From JAUIIK01 sp963709995 (lineage in GTDB: Bacteria > Chloroflexota > Chloroflexia > Thermomicrobiales > CFX8), in assembly GCA_963709995.1 (NCBI GenBank), contig CAVPYN010000017.1, positions 62,001 to 126,000 of the forward strand: a DNA stretch of 64,000 bases. The letters are read 5' to 3'. The notes beneath the pieces were generated by a model. That model searched no databases. It had not been told where the DNA came from and worked only from the letters and a program-made list of their open reading frames with translations. This document shows, piece by piece, positions 51,156 through 60,869 of this stretch; position 1 is the stretch's first letter, and every line of letters starts with the position of its first letter. The position numbers and the translations under genes are program-made.

Positions 51156-52094
51156 TCAGGCGAACCGGACGGCGAAACGACGCACGAGGCGCACAATTGC
51201 CAGCGCCAGCGGCAGCGCCGCAACGAGCAACACACGCTGGATGATCGCCAGCGTGAGCAGTTCCCCGGGCGTAGCCACGGTGACCGTCGCCAGGGCAACG
51301 ATCACCGCTTCCCGAACACCAACCCCGCCCGGGACAGGCGCGAGCATTCCGGCCAGAATCGGCACCGTTGCGATTGCCACGATATCAATGAGCATCATCG
51401 GGATACCCAGCGCCCAGAAGAGGAGCGCCACGACCAGTATCTGGAGGAGCAAGTACAGTATCGACAGCGCGATGACTTCAGATCTATTGACCTGGCGGCC
51501 CATTTGACCCGCCGATGACATCATCTCCCGAACCTTGCGGAGCGCGCCAAGCCGCCAGGCGACAACGAGCCCTACAACGGCAATTCCGATTACGGCGCCA
51601 ATAACGATGAGCGCAGTCAGCCCTTGCAACGGTGAGGTGACGTCACTGAAGGCTGAAGGGCCGATGATGAGAATCACGACGAGCGAGGTTAGCGCCATCA
51701 TGCCCAGATCGAGCGTGTGCTCGAACGCAATCGCCAACGCCGAGAGCCGGTAAGGTATCGAGCGGGTTTGGTTGGCCAGCAGCGCCTTCGCTGATGCTCC
51801 AACGAATCCAGGGCTAGCGTAGTTGAGCAGGGCCGAGCTCACCGTGATTTCTGACGCCTCGCCAATGGACAGATGTTGGTCGAGGGAACGCATCACGACC
51901 TTCCAGCGCCAGGCATGAATGATGGGCAACACGATCCCGGCACAAACCACGAAGATCAGCGGGATCAACTCTGCGCCCCGCAGGCCATTCCAGGCATCTT
52001 CCAGGATACCGGTCAACCACAGCGCAGCGATCGCGATGACCAGTCCAACCCAGAACGCGATGCCGGTGAGATTGCTCTTCAGACGCTTCAGCAC
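51156..52094 (-). CDS. Lysylphosphatidylglycerol synthase/UPF0104-type membrane protein
   Basis: The 312-residue product has about eight hydrophobic segments. It fits the AglD/MprF N-terminal flippase-like family: LIFVVCAGIVLPIIHAWRWK, ASPGFVGASAKALLANQTR, AFEHTLDLGMMALT and GMLAPVPGGVGVREAVIVAL with the conserved PGGxGxRE. These proteins flip or handle lipid intermediates, including dolichol-linked sugars in archaeal AglD-type systems. It overlaps the upstream glycosyltransferase gene by seven bases and is two bases from the next gene. It may move the lipid-linked glycan built by its neighbours. Confidence 0.87.
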   Translation of the reverse strand: MLKRLKSNLTGIAFWVGLVIAIAALWLTGILEDAWNGLRGAELIPLIFVVCAGIVLPIIHAWRWKVVMRSLDQHLSIGEASEITVSSALLNYASPGFVGASAKALLANQTRSIPYRLSALAIAFEHTLDLGMMALTSLVVILIIGPSAFSDVTSPLQGLTALIVIGAVIGIAVVGLVVAWRLGALRKVREMMSSAGQMGRQVNRSEVIALSILYLLLQILVVALLFWALGIPMMLIDIVAIATVPILAGMLAPVPGGVGVREAVIVALATVTVATPGELLTLAIIQRVLLVAALPLALAIVRLVRRFAVRFA

Positions 52095-53242
52095 CCTATT
52101 GCAACCTGTCCTAGCACCTCACCCATCAACGCCATTAGCCTCTCTTCCGAGGCGTAACCCTGCCATGCATCTCGTCCGTTTGATCCAAGTTTCCGGCGCA
52201 GCGCAGGGTCATCCGCAAGCTGAATGAGCGCGCTGGCGAGCGCGGGCCCATCGCCAGGCGGGACCAGCAGCGCCGAGTGGCGATGTTTGAGTAGACGCTC
52301 GACGGCGGGGCTCTCACGGGTCACGACTGGAACCGCGCAAGCAAGAGCCTGGTGAACTTTGTTCGGTATCACTCGCGCCGCTTTCGTCCCACTGCTGAAC
52401 ACCCCGAGAGCAACATCGGTGCGGCGTAGCCGGTCACCGAGCGCACTGTAGGGTAGCCAATCCGTCCACTTTATGCCGCCAGGGCCGGAGCGGCCAGCAA
52501 TCTCACGTGCTTTCTTGTACTCTTGCCCGTGTCCAATCATTTCGAATCGAATGTCCGGGCGAGCTTGCTCGAGAAGCGCCGCAGCATGCACGATCGTTTC
52601 CACTCCGTGTAACGGAATGAATTTGCCATAATACAAAACGTCAAGCCCAGCTCGCGCCGGATCGTCAGAGCCTTTAGAGGGGAAGAATATGCGCTCGTCG
52701 ACACCAACCGGAAACACCAGAATCCGGGACCGCTCAATACAAAACTGGTCACACACGAACGCTGCGTTTTCCTCGGTGTCAACCAGTACCAGATCCGCCA
52801 GCTTCAGTGAAGCGCGATCGATCCAGCGAATCACCGATACCGGAAGCCCTCCGCGCACCAGCTTACGATCTTCAATGATCGTGTCGGTGAGTGTCACCAG
52901 AGGATTGAATATGACCGGTTTGTTTAGGGCGCGGGCCACCGGTCCGACGACCAGCATGTCGATCTGTCCGGCGTACCCGACCGCCAGGGCATCACAACGG
53001 AGCATTCGAAGACCAACGTCGAGGGGCAATAGGAATCTGCGAATGGCTTCCTCGAAGAGCGGGCGAATGATCTTCCTATCCAGACGGCTGGAAGTCCTGT
53101 CCAAGGTTGTGGCGCGCGCCGCTACCCGTTCGATTCGAACTCCGGCTCGCTTGAGGACGCGAATGATGTCAGTATTGCGAGGGTAACCAGGATCATAAGA
53201 TGCGACGTAGCATATGGAGCGTCGCAAAGGTTCACCTGCCAT
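52088..53242 (-). CDS. GT4-family glycosyltransferase
   Basis: The ATG at 53242 (MAGEPLRRSICYVASYDPGY) gives 384 residues of GT-B fold. The N-terminal half includes GYAGQIDMLVVGPVARALNK. The C-terminal half has VLYYGKFIPLHGVETIVHAA, FEMIGHGQEYKKA and ARVIPNKVHQALACAVPVVT, ending with the E-x7-E-like donor site (RESPAVERLL). It is a cytoplasmic retaining glycosyltransferase using a nucleotide sugar. First gene of the six-gene glycan operon. Confidence 0.9.
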   Translation of the reverse strand: MAGEPLRRSICYVASYDPGYPRNTDIIRVLKRAGVRIERVAARATTLDRTSSRLDRKIIRPLFEEAIRRFLLPLDVGLRMLRCDALAVGYAGQIDMLVVGPVARALNKPVIFNPLVTLTDTIIEDRKLVRGGLPVSVIRWIDRASLKLADLVLVDTEENAAFVCDQFCIERSRILVFPVGVDERIFFPSKGSDDPARAGLDVLYYGKFIPLHGVETIVHAAALLEQARPDIRFEMIGHGQEYKKAREIAGRSGPGGIKWTDWLPYSALGDRLRRTDVALGVFSSGTKAARVIPNKVHQALACAVPVVTRESPAVERLLKHRHSALLVPPGDGPALASALIQLADDPALRRKLGSNGRDAWQGYASEERLMALMGEVLGQVAIGC

Positions 53243-53635
53243 CTTCACCGGTAAGAGTCGCCCGCCACGCACACAGGACCTGCCAACTTCCCACACCACT
53301 GCCGGACGCACACATCCAGCAGTCCGGCGACATCGGCACAAGGATACGCATTTGGAGGGTTCTCAATCTGACCAGTTAACAGCCAGGCTCGGACCCCTAG
53401 GATGACCACGCTCGTCCAGAAGGAATCCGCCCCAGACACGAGTGGCGTCGCTTCCTGATCCAGGAGCGATGCACTCCGGCTACTCTAATTCCAGAATCTG
53501 GAGCAGAATTGCCCGGGTCGTCAGCGCGATCCGCGGCCGGTGGCCGCATCGCCAACCGCGTGATTGAGAATACGGGTGCCAGATTGCGATGATCCGCATC
53601 GCGAGAGACGCCCGGTGACATTGGGAGGTTGTTGA
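53243..53635. other. Divergent intergenic region, glycan operon to treT-like gene
   Basis: About 390 bases lie between the divergently transcribed glycan operon and the TreT-like gene. No gene, tRNA or strong hairpin is evident. GGGAGG at 53625 is the ribosome site of the GTG at 53636. Promoters for both directions must lie here, but none matches well. Confidence 0.4.
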
Positions 53636-54872
53636 GTGCGGCAGGTTGCAGTCGAGAAGTTAGACATTTCAAGGTATGCCGCCGTCGCTGGCGACGACCA
53701 GATCGAAACTCTGCTCGATCTCGCGAGCGCGATGCGCGGAAAGCGCATCGTGCACCTGAATGCCACGCCTGCCGGCGGGGGAGTGGCCGAGATACTGAAG
53801 TCGGAGATTCCGCTCTTGCGCTCGCTCGGCATCGACGCCGAGTGGTGGACGCTGGAAGCCGGCAGCGAGTTCTTCTCAATCACGAAGCGCCTGCATAACG
53901 GGATGCAGGGGGAGATCGTTGAGATTTCGGACGAAGATTGGACGATCTATCTCGATTGCCAGCAGCAGAACGCTGCCGGTATGCCGGAAGCCGATCTCGT
54001 CATCCTGCATGACCCGCAACCAATGGCGATCGCTTCGATGGCGCACCAGCGCGCCCCAGCGTGGATATGGAGACTCCATGTCGACTCCTCGTCACCAGAC
54101 CAACGCATCTGGAAACGCTTGAGGCCACAACTCGATCCGTTCGACGCGGCCGTGTTCACGCTAGGCATCTTTGCACCGCCAGACATCCCGCGAGAAAAAC
54201 TCCATATCATCGCCCCGGCAATCGACCCACTCACGCCGAAGAATCGCTCGCTTCCCTACTCCCTCGCCATCGACGCGATTGCGCGCATAGGAATTGATCC
54301 CGGCCGCCCTCTGATGTCCCAGGTCTCCCGGCTCGACATCTGGAAGGATCCATGGGGAGTGATCGACGCCTACCGGGTTGTCAAGACCAAGGTCCCACGC
54401 GTGCAACTCGCCCTTCTCGGCGTCATCGAAGCACAGGATGATCCCGAGGCGTACGGCGTGTATGAAAGCGTGTTGAACTACGCGGCATCCGACCCGGATA
54501 TCTTCGTTTTCGTCGATCCTGGCGACATTGGCGCCCGCGAGGTCGCGGCTGTTCAGACGCTTTCCCAGGTCGTCTTCCAGAAGAGCAAACGCGAAGGATT
54601 TCGGTCTGTCCGTTACCGAAGCCCTCTGGAAGTCAAGCCCGGTCGTCGCTGGCAGGGCCGGAGGAATCCCACTCCAGATCCTGCCCGGAACTGGTGGCTT
54701 TCTCGTCGAGTCACCTGACGAAGCCGCCGAACGAGCGATCCACATCCTGGACGATCCACCGCAAGCACGGGTTCTTGCAGCTCGCGGGCGGACGCACGTT
54801 CAGCAGAACTTCCTCATTACGCGGCTGATCGAGGAAGAACTCAGACTGTGCCGTGATGTCCTCAGCTTGTGA
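53636..54872 (+). pseudogene. TreT-like trehalose synthase/GT4 glycosyltransferase, frameshift near C-terminus
   Basis: The GTG start behind GGGAGG opens a frame reading GKRIVHLNATPAGGGVAEIL, LILHDPQPMA-like VILHDPQPMAIAS and WRLHVDSSSPDQRIW. AAVFTLGIFAPPDIP and LMSQVSRLDIWKDPWGVIDA follow. These match trehalose synthase TreT/TreP-type GT4 enzymes, which make trehalose from a nucleotide glucose plus glucose. After VFQKSKREGF (54600) the frame breaks; the adjacent frame continues GLSVTEALWKSSPVVAGRAG to the stop at 54872, holding the donor-site Glu. One indel restores a normal enzyme of about 410 residues. Confidence 0.85.
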
Positions 54873-54876
54873 CCCG

Positions 54877-54906
54877 TTGACATGTAAGCGCAAGCTTACG
54901 TATAAT
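54877..54906 (+). promoter_or_regulatory. Strong promoter with operator in spacer (arsR-type gene)
   Basis: TTGACA (54877-54882) and TATAAT (54901-54906) are perfect consensus hexamers 18 bases apart. The spacer holds the inverted repeat GTAAGC-GCAA-GCTTAC (54884-54899). The ATG of the ArsR-type gene starts eight bases past the -10, so the mRNA is probably leaderless. A repressor bound to the repeat would block RNA polymerase, so autoregulation by the encoded ArsR protein is likely. Confidence 0.85.
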
Positions 54907-54913
54907 CACGGCT

Positions 54914-55234
54914 ATGACAACTGTTGACGTATTCCAGGCAATCGCACATCCAGCCAGACGCCAGATTCTCGATTCTCTTGTGTCGGGCGAGGTATCCGCT
55001 GGAGAACTTGCCGCGCCATTCGCGATGAGCCGGCCAGCTGTCTCACAGCACTTGAAGGTCCTGCGGGAAGCCGGGCTCGTCATCGAACGACGAGAGGGCC
55101 GCCACCGGCTCTATCGCATTGATCCGGCGCCACTCCAGGAAGTGCACGAATGGCTGGAAATCTACGACAACTTCTGGCGCGACCGGCTCGACGCGCTGGG
55201 CAGTTATCTTGAGGATCGTCATGACGGAACGTGA
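54914..55234 (+). CDS. ArsR-family repressor, leaderless gene
   Basis: The 106-residue winged-helix protein reads VFQAIAHPARRQILDSLVSG, ELAAPFAMSRPAVSQHLKVL and ERREGRHRLYRIDPAPLQEV, ending in the WLEIYDNFWRDRLDALGSYL helix. This is the subfamily of metal-free ArsR regulators encoded directly before SRPBCC/AHSA1 proteins. The SRPBCC gene overlaps by 14 bases and two VOC genes follow, giving a compact operon. The promoter palindrome at 54884-54899 is its probable binding site. Confidence 0.93.
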   Translation: MTTVDVFQAIAHPARRQILDSLVSGEVSAGELAAPFAMSRPAVSQHLKVLREAGLVIERREGRHRLYRIDPAPLQEVHEWLEIYDNFWRDRLDALGSYLEDRHDGT

Positions 55235-55724
55235 CGCGATCGTCCACGAGATGGTGTATCCGCACCCGATTGAACTGGTGTGGGAAGCAATCACCCAACC
55301 GGAGCAGATCGCATCCTGGTTGATGACGAGTAACTTCAACGCCGAGGTTGGACATCATTTCACCTTCTTCGACCATGAACCGTGGCCCGACGGCCAAATC
55401 CTCGATATCCATTGTGAGGTCATCGCCTGCCAGCCGCCGCATCGCCTTTCCTACACATGGGCAAGCCCACCCAAGCTTGGGAAGACGCTCGTCAGTTGGC
55501 AACTCGAAGAGATCGATGGCGGAACACGAGTATGTCTGACGCACAGCGGATTCGCGCGCCATGGCAAAGCCGGAAGCGAAGCCGTGGACGTGCTCGAGCA
55601 AGGCTGGGGCGGCCTGCTTCGAGAGGAACTGTGGGAGCATCTCCAGGCTCGCGCTTTAGCCCGCAATCCCGAGTCGTATGCGGGCCACAAGCGAGATTCG
55701 CACAATAGAGAGGGACGACCATGA
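55221..55724 (+). CDS. SRPBCC/AHSA1-family protein
   Basis: From the ATG at 55221 the product is 167 residues with the START-like helix-grip fold: VHEMVYPHPIELVWEAITQP, IASWLMTSNFNAEVGHHFTF, YTWASPPKLG and the closing long helix with VLEQGWGGLLREELWEHL. Members bind hydrophobic ligands or act as Hsp90 co-chaperone-like proteins, and are commonly encoded with an ArsR regulator, as here. The gene ends at an ATGA overlap with the VOC gene, so translation is coupled. Confidence 0.9.
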   Translation: MTERDAIVHEMVYPHPIELVWEAITQPEQIASWLMTSNFNAEVGHHFTFFDHEPWPDGQILDIHCEVIACQPPHRLSYTWASPPKLGKTLVSWQLEEIDGGTRVCLTHSGFARHGKAGSEAVDVLEQGWGGLLREELWEHLQARALARNPESYAGHKRDSHNREGRP

Positions 55725-56098
55725 TTACGCATGTGAACGTCGTGACTGTCCACGTCTACGACCAGGAAAAGGCGCTGGAGTTCTATCGGGACAAACTGGG
55801 GTTGAGCGTCGTTTCGGACGCGGAGATAGGCGACGGAACCCGGTGGATCGTCGTAAAGCCACCCCAGGGTGAGACGGCAATAACCCTCTACAAGCTTCCC
55901 GGCCACGCGCCGGGACAATTTCCGATCGGCTCCCACCATCCGATCGTCCTTGCAGTGGATGACATGGACCGGACCTATCAGGAGCTCATGGCGAAGGGTG
56001 TCGAATTCAGCCATCCCCCATTCGAGTCCGGTCCGGGCGCAAAGACCGCGATGTTTCTCGATGCGGACAACAACGAACTTATCCTGTCGGACACGTAG
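55721..56098 (+). CDS. VOC-family (glyoxalase/dioxygenase fold) protein
   Basis: The 125-residue protein has two beta-alpha-beta-beta-beta modules: VNVVTVHVYDQEKALEFYRD, then HPIVLAVDDMDRTYQELMAK and FLDADNNELILSD. The metal ligands expected are the His near the start, a Glu or His at each sheet and the final Glu. It might detoxify an electrophile or confer resistance to a small molecule. Regulated with the ArsR gene; start overlaps the SRPBCC stop. Confidence 0.88.
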   Translation: MITHVNVVTVHVYDQEKALEFYRDKLGLSVVSDAEIGDGTRWIVVKPPQGETAITLYKLPGHAPGQFPIGSHHPIVLAVDDMDRTYQELMAKGVEFSHPPFESGPGAKTAMFLDADNNELILSDT

Positions 56099-56127
56099 TC
56101 CGATCAAGCACCTCGGAAGGACCGGCA

Positions 56128-56523
56128 ATGATCAACAGCATCGACGCCATCAGCATCGTCGTTTCAGATCAGGACTCTGCCCTGAAGTTCTAACGCAACA
56201 CACTTGGATTTCAAGTTCGCATGGACGCTGTGATGGGAAACGGTATGCGTTTTCTCATGGTTGCGCCGCCAAAGGGACAGAGTGGGATCGTGCTCTTTCC
56301 CGCAGGCGGGGACACGAATGCCGGCGGATCGTTCTGCACGGTTTTCGCGACTGACAACTGCGAATCCACGTATGCGGATCTCCCAGAAAAAGGGGTTCAT
56401 TTCATCGAGAAACCAACTCCTCAGGAGTGGGGCGGCATCCAGGCGCAGTTCACCGATCCCGATGGGAACCACTTCATCCTTATCGAGATCCCCGAACAGA
56501 TGCGGGCTGGGGATGTTGCCTGA
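56128..56523 (+). pseudogene. Second VOC-family gene with in-frame TAA at about codon 22
   Basis: The frame from the ATG at 56128 reads NSIDAISIVVSDQDSALKF, then TAA, then RNTLGFQVRMDAVMGNGMRF and so on to FTDPDGNHFILIEIPEQ. At the TAA relatives of the fold have Tyr (FYRNTLGF), so one base change from TAC or TAT made the stop; there is no frame change. A restart at the ATG at 56221 would lose the first beta-alpha unit. The paralogue just upstream is intact, so this copy is probably not needed. Confidence 0.8.
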
Positions 56524-56629
56524 CCGGCAGGATCAGTCCCGCCAGGCTGGACTGCAAACGGGGAGCCAGCCTCCTCAGCACTGCGATGCGCACTAGAATG
56601 GCAGCCGGGAACCACGATAGAGAGAGCCA

Positions 56630-57809
56630 ATGCCAATGCCCCGCATCGTAGCAATCAATGAAGCCGTCGTGCCAATCAAGTCAACTCTTCGTAACGCGTT
56701 CATCAGCTTTGACCAGATGACCGCCTCGGTCGTCGCGATCGTCACCGATGTTGATCGCAATGGATCCCCGGTCGTCGGATATGGTTTCAACTCGAACGGG
56801 AGATACGCTCCGTCCGGACTCCTCAGAGAACGATTCATCCCGCGATTGCTCGAAGCGGATCCGGCAAGAATCGCCGATGCGTCAGCCTCAAACCTCGATC
56901 CCCACCGTGCGTGGGATGTCATGATGACCGGAGAGAAACCGGGTGGGCACGGCGAACGATCGGTGGCCGTCGGCGTTCTGGACATGGCGCTCTGGGACGC
57001 AGTGGCGAAGATCGAGGAAAAGCCCCTGCATCAGCTGCTCGCCGAGCGCTACGGGAATGGCCAGCCAGCTGACCGTGTATGGATCTACGCCGCTGGTGGT
57101 TACTACGAGCCAGGCAAGGATACGGCAGCACTATGTGAGGAGATTCAGGGCTACCTCGACCTTGGATACGACACAGTCAAGATAAAGATCGGCGGCGCTT
57201 CTCTCGACGAAGACCTGCGCCGGATAGAAGCCGTCGTCAATCTCGTTGGCGACGGTGCGCGACTGGCCGTCGATGCCAATGGCCGCTTTGGCCTGGACGA
57301 TGCGCTGCGCTATGCCGGGGCGATTGCTCCTTACAACCTGCGCTGGTACGAAGAAGCTGGCGACCCCCTCGACTACGAGCTTCAAGCGCGGCTCGGCCAG
57401 CACGTATGCGCCACCACTTGCGACCGGAGAGAATCTCTTTTCGATGCAGGATGCGCGCAATCTCGTCCGCTACGGCGGTATGCGTCAGGACCGCGACATC
57501 CTGCAATTCGACCCAGCGCTGTCCTACGGACTGGTCGAGTACTTCCGGACGATTACGATGCTGGAGGAGAACGGATGGTCACGCCGCCAGTGCGTCCCCC
57601 ACGGGGACCACCAGTTTGCGTTGAGTATCGCCGCGGGGCTCGGACTGGGAGGCAACGAGTCCTATCCGGACGTGTTCCAGCCATTCGGCGGCTTTGCTGA
57701 TACCGAGGCCGTCATTGATGGCTACGTCACCTTCCCTTCGAGACGCCCGGGGTCGGATTTGAAGACGAAGGCCAATCTCTGGGCCGTCATGCAACCGCTC
57801 GGGCGCTAA
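56630..57809 (+). pseudogene. Enolase-superfamily dehydratase/racemase (tartrate-dehydratase-like), one frameshift
   Basis: The ATG at 56630 opens PRIVAINEAVVPIKSTLRNA. It continues through GVLDMALWDAVAKIEEKPLH, DTVKIKIGGA (the KxK acid/base lysines), LAVDANGRF (metal Asp) and RWYEEAGDPLDY (metal Glu). At about 57405 the frame changes; the neighbouring frame continues ATGENLFSMQDARNLVRYGG, CVPHGDHQFALSIAAGLGLG and NESYPDVFQPFGGFAD. Restored, the 392-residue protein best resembles D-tartrate dehydratase and related mandelate-racemase-group acid-sugar dehydratases; the substrate call is tentative. It is alone on its strand beyond the VOC genes. Confidence 0.8.
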
Positions 57810-57848
57810 TCACACCCTCAACGAACGCCAATCAGAATAGCGTCAGTG

Positions 57849-59238
57849 CTATTTCCCGATACAAAACCGGCTGAAGATCTCATCGAGCACCGCCTCGCTG
57901 ACGTGTTCACCGGTGATCTCCCCGACGGCATAGAGCGAAACGCGCACATCGACGGCGATCAGGTCGAGGGGCAAGCCTGCCCGCCTCGCCGCCAGCCCTG
58001 CACGAGAGGCTGACAATGCCCTGCGCAAGGCGTCGAACTGCCTGGCTGTGACGAGGGCAGGCCGGGTTTCGACATCCGTTCGTCCAATCGCCACATTGTG
58101 CAGGGCTTCGGTCAACTCGCCGAGCCCTTCCCTGGTTACGGTCGAAAGCGACACGACCGGCAGCGACGGATCCAGCGACAGATGTTCAGGTTAAGCCGTG
58201 GCGGCAGGTCGCTCTTGTTCAAGGCGTAGACGATTCCACCAGGATCGAGGCGCTCGTCGACGAGCGCCATGACCTGACGATCAGCAATACTCAACGACTC
58301 CGAGCGATCCAGGACGACAACGACCAGGGTGCTGGTTGTCAACGCGTGCCGGGAGCGTTCCACACCAATAGCCTCGACGACATCGGCGGTCTCGGTGATT
58401 CCGGCGGTATCGAGCAATGTAGCCGGTATCCCCTTCAGCGTCGATCGCCTCAGACACCACATCCCGCGTCGTCCCGGCAATCGACGTGACAATCGCCCGT
58501 TCCTGGCCCAGGAGCGCGTTGAGCAGGCTTGATTTGCCGACGTTGGGTCGACCAACAATAGCGATCTGAACACCCTCCCGATAGAGCAAGTCCGGTTTGA
58601 GCGGATTCCACCACATCGTTGAGAGCGTCGACGATACATTGAAGGGCAGCGTCGATGTCCAGATCAGGAATCTCGTCATCAGGAAAGTCGGCGGCGGCGT
58701 CGAGATACGCCAGTGTTTCAACAAGGGGTCGCGAGCCGGATGTAGCCGCTCGGTCATGCGGCCCGCGAATTCACCAATCGCGAGGTCGAGCGATCGGCCA
58801 GTCTGCGCGCTGACGATCCCGGCGACCGCTTCCGCCTGGCTCAGATCGATCCGCCCGTTGAGGAACGCTCGAGGGTGAATTCACCTGGTTCCGCAAGTCT
58901 CGCGCCTAGCCGCAAGGCAAGATTGAGCACCATCGCACGGGCGACGTTGCCACCGTGACTGTGGATTTCGACGACATCTTCGCGGGTGTAGCTCCGCGGG
59001 GACTGCATCCAGACCATCAGCACTTCGTCTACGACGCGCCGCTCGCGGATCGACGATCGACCCGTAGTTCATCCGATGGCTCTCGAAGTCTCCGGAGCGG
59101 GAATGCGAATGCCTGAATCTTCGACTGCCGAAAGAGTCGTCAGTGCGATCGCCAGTGCATCCGGCCCACTGAGGCGCACGATGCCGACGCCGCCTTCGCC
59201 GGGCGCGGTGGCAATCGCCGCGATCGTGTCGGATACAT
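57849..59238 (-). pseudogene. mnmE: MnmE tRNA-modification GTPase, many frameshifts
   Basis: Pieces in different frames line up in order: DTIAAIATAPGEGGVGIVRL (N-terminus), PRSYTREDVVEIHSHGGNVA, the G1 box VQIAIVGRPNVGKSSLLNAL, AIVTSIAGTTRDVV (switch region) and ALNKSDLP. The end is LDEIFSRFCIGK with the diagnostic C-terminal FCIGK. MnmE with MnmG installs the aminomethyl-type group at U34 of tRNA. Length (about 460 codons) is normal, but at least six single-base shifts occur, notably near 59050, 58870, 58740, 58600, 58430 and 58170. The genomic place (after jag/yidC) is normal for mnmE, so sequencing error is likely. Confidence 0.88.
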
Positions 59239-59274
59239 CGGCTAGCGCCGGGAAGCTTCGACTTCGACTCCGTG

Positions 59275-60133
59275 TTACGATCCTCGGCAACGTTGGGATA
59301 GCGACGTCCCACGACCTGTAATCGACAGGGAAGCTGCCGAGGCCGAAGCGAGATTCAGGCTGCGCAGGAGCGGTTCTCGGCGACCGCGCATCAGGAACAG
59401 CATCGCTGCGAAGACATCGCCAGCCCCGGTTGTGTCGACGCGTTCGCCGGGATAGCCTGACACCTCCGTGACGCGCCCTCGATCAATAGCAGTTGCTCCG
59501 CGGCGACCGCGAGTCACGACGGCGAGTCCCGGGCGACTCACGACATCGTAGGGTTCCCTCAGATCCATCAACTCGTCGGCAGGAGACGACCATCGAGTCA
59601 AACCGCGCGCAATCTCCGGGTTCAAGTGCAGGGTTTCATGGCGCACCCGCGACGGCAGATGTTGCAGACCAGCGTCGCAGCCAGCCCTGTGGCGTTACGC
59701 CGAGGAAACCGGAGAAAGGCGAGCAGAGACCGCGTGGATCCAATTCCTGAGCCACAGGCGCGATGTGCATCGTCTCGGCGGCGCGCCAGTCAGGCGGCAG
59801 TCCGCTCAGGTCGATCTCTGCGCCCCGGGCATGCAATGTCTGCACCCTGCGATCGACGACTTCGTCGTTCGTGAACGTGGTCGTCGCTCGGGAGGCCTGA
59901 ATGATCAGTTCGACCTCACCAGAGACAGCTTCTAGTTCCTGCCTCACGGTGCGTGGCAGGTCGTCGATAGTTGCCGCTGGTCAGCACGCCAGCGCGAAAT
60001 CCCGCGCGGGCTACGGTCAGGGCGGCATAGATCACCGATGCCGCCCAGCGACATGGCCCCAGGGCATCCTGTCAATTGTGAAGTGACCGATGGCGACGAA
60101 GTCGGGTGCGCCAGCGCTACCGCGCAGATTCAT
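59275..60133 (-). pseudogene. PfkB-family carbohydrate kinase, frameshifted
   Basis: The ATG at 60133 starts NLRGSAGAPDFVAIGHFTID. The frame changes within the next 60 codons (IYAALTVARAGFRAGVLTSG in another frame), then VRQELEAVSGEVELIIQASR and the C-terminal part with VVSRPGLAVVTRGRRGATAI and the catalytic DTTGAGDVFAAMLFLMRG. The DTxGAGD motif is the PfkB signature, with Asp as base. It phosphorylates a sugar or nucleoside, unspecified. Its insertion between jag and mnmE departs from the common order. At least three indels are needed to restore it. Confidence 0.8.
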
Positions 60134-60158
60134 GGGCTCTCCATCGCCTTTGCTATAT

Positions 60159-60869
60159 CTAGTTCGGCGTAATCGTCACGCGTCGTTGCGGCTCGTCGCC
60201 GCTCGACTCGGTTGACACGTCCGGTTGGTTTTGCAGCGTCAGGTGAACGACGCGCCGTTCGTTGGGCGGCATCGGTTCTAGAGAGATTGCCCGGCGATTC
60301 CTGGCGACCTGCCGTCCGACACGTTCGGCCAACCCGATAAGCGATTCTTCTCGACGAATTCGATAGCCCTCGACATCGACGATCGCGCGTACCCAGTCAT
60401 CCGTTTGGCGATTGAGCAGAAGATTGATCAGATATTGGAACTGGCTCAAGTTCTCGCCGCGTCGCCCTATCAGCAAACCGAGATCGTTGCCCATGATGTC
60501 GATGAACACTGTCGGAGGGTCATCAGCGCCGACGGGCATCACCGAGGGGTTATCGACAGCTACGACATCTGCCTCAACGTTCATCATCTCCAGCAATTCA
60601 GAAACGAGATCTTTGGCCAACTGCTCGTACTCTTCGAGCGCATCGTCGGCCACCGTCTGGCGCGACACCGGTTCCGGCTCTGGCCGCACACGAGCGCCTT
60701 TACGCGTCACCCGCAATAGCACTTCGCCGTCACCGTAGAAGTCGTTTTCGATCTCGGCCAGGACTTCGACGGTTACATCCTCAGATCTCGCACCGAGTTG
60801 CTCCAGAGCGAGTCTGAGAGCTTCGTCACGTGATTTCGCCTGAATATCAACACTAGATCGTCGATCCAT
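60159..60869 (-). CDS. khpB: KhpB/Jag RNA-binding protein
   Basis: The 236-residue protein has an N-terminal Jag_N domain (VDIQAKSRDEALRLALEQLG, with LAEIENDFYGDGEVLLRVTR), then a KH domain (VFIDIMGNDLGLLIGRRGEN) and an R3H domain (RREESLIGLAERVGRQVARN). It is a cytoplasmic RNA chaperone-type protein affecting cell-wall synthesis regulation, encoded just downstream of yidC as in most bacteria. This gene is unbroken, unlike its neighbours on both sides. Confidence 0.95.
   Translation of the reverse strand: MDRRSSVDIQAKSRDEALRLALEQLGARSEDVTVEVLAEIENDFYGDGEVLLRVTRKGARVRPEPEPVSRQTVADDALEEYEQLAKDLVSELLEMMNVEADVVAVDNPSVMPVGADDPPTVFIDIMGNDLGLLIGRRGENLSQFQYLINLLLNRQTDDWVRAIVDVEGYRIRREESLIGLAERVGRQVARNRRAISLEPMPPNERRVVHLTLQNQPDVSTESSGDEPQRRVTITPN

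Noticed and set aside
59493..59874. Plus-strand frames opposite the pfkB remnant
   Set aside because: They are antisense to PfkB motifs and highly Arg/Ser-rich.
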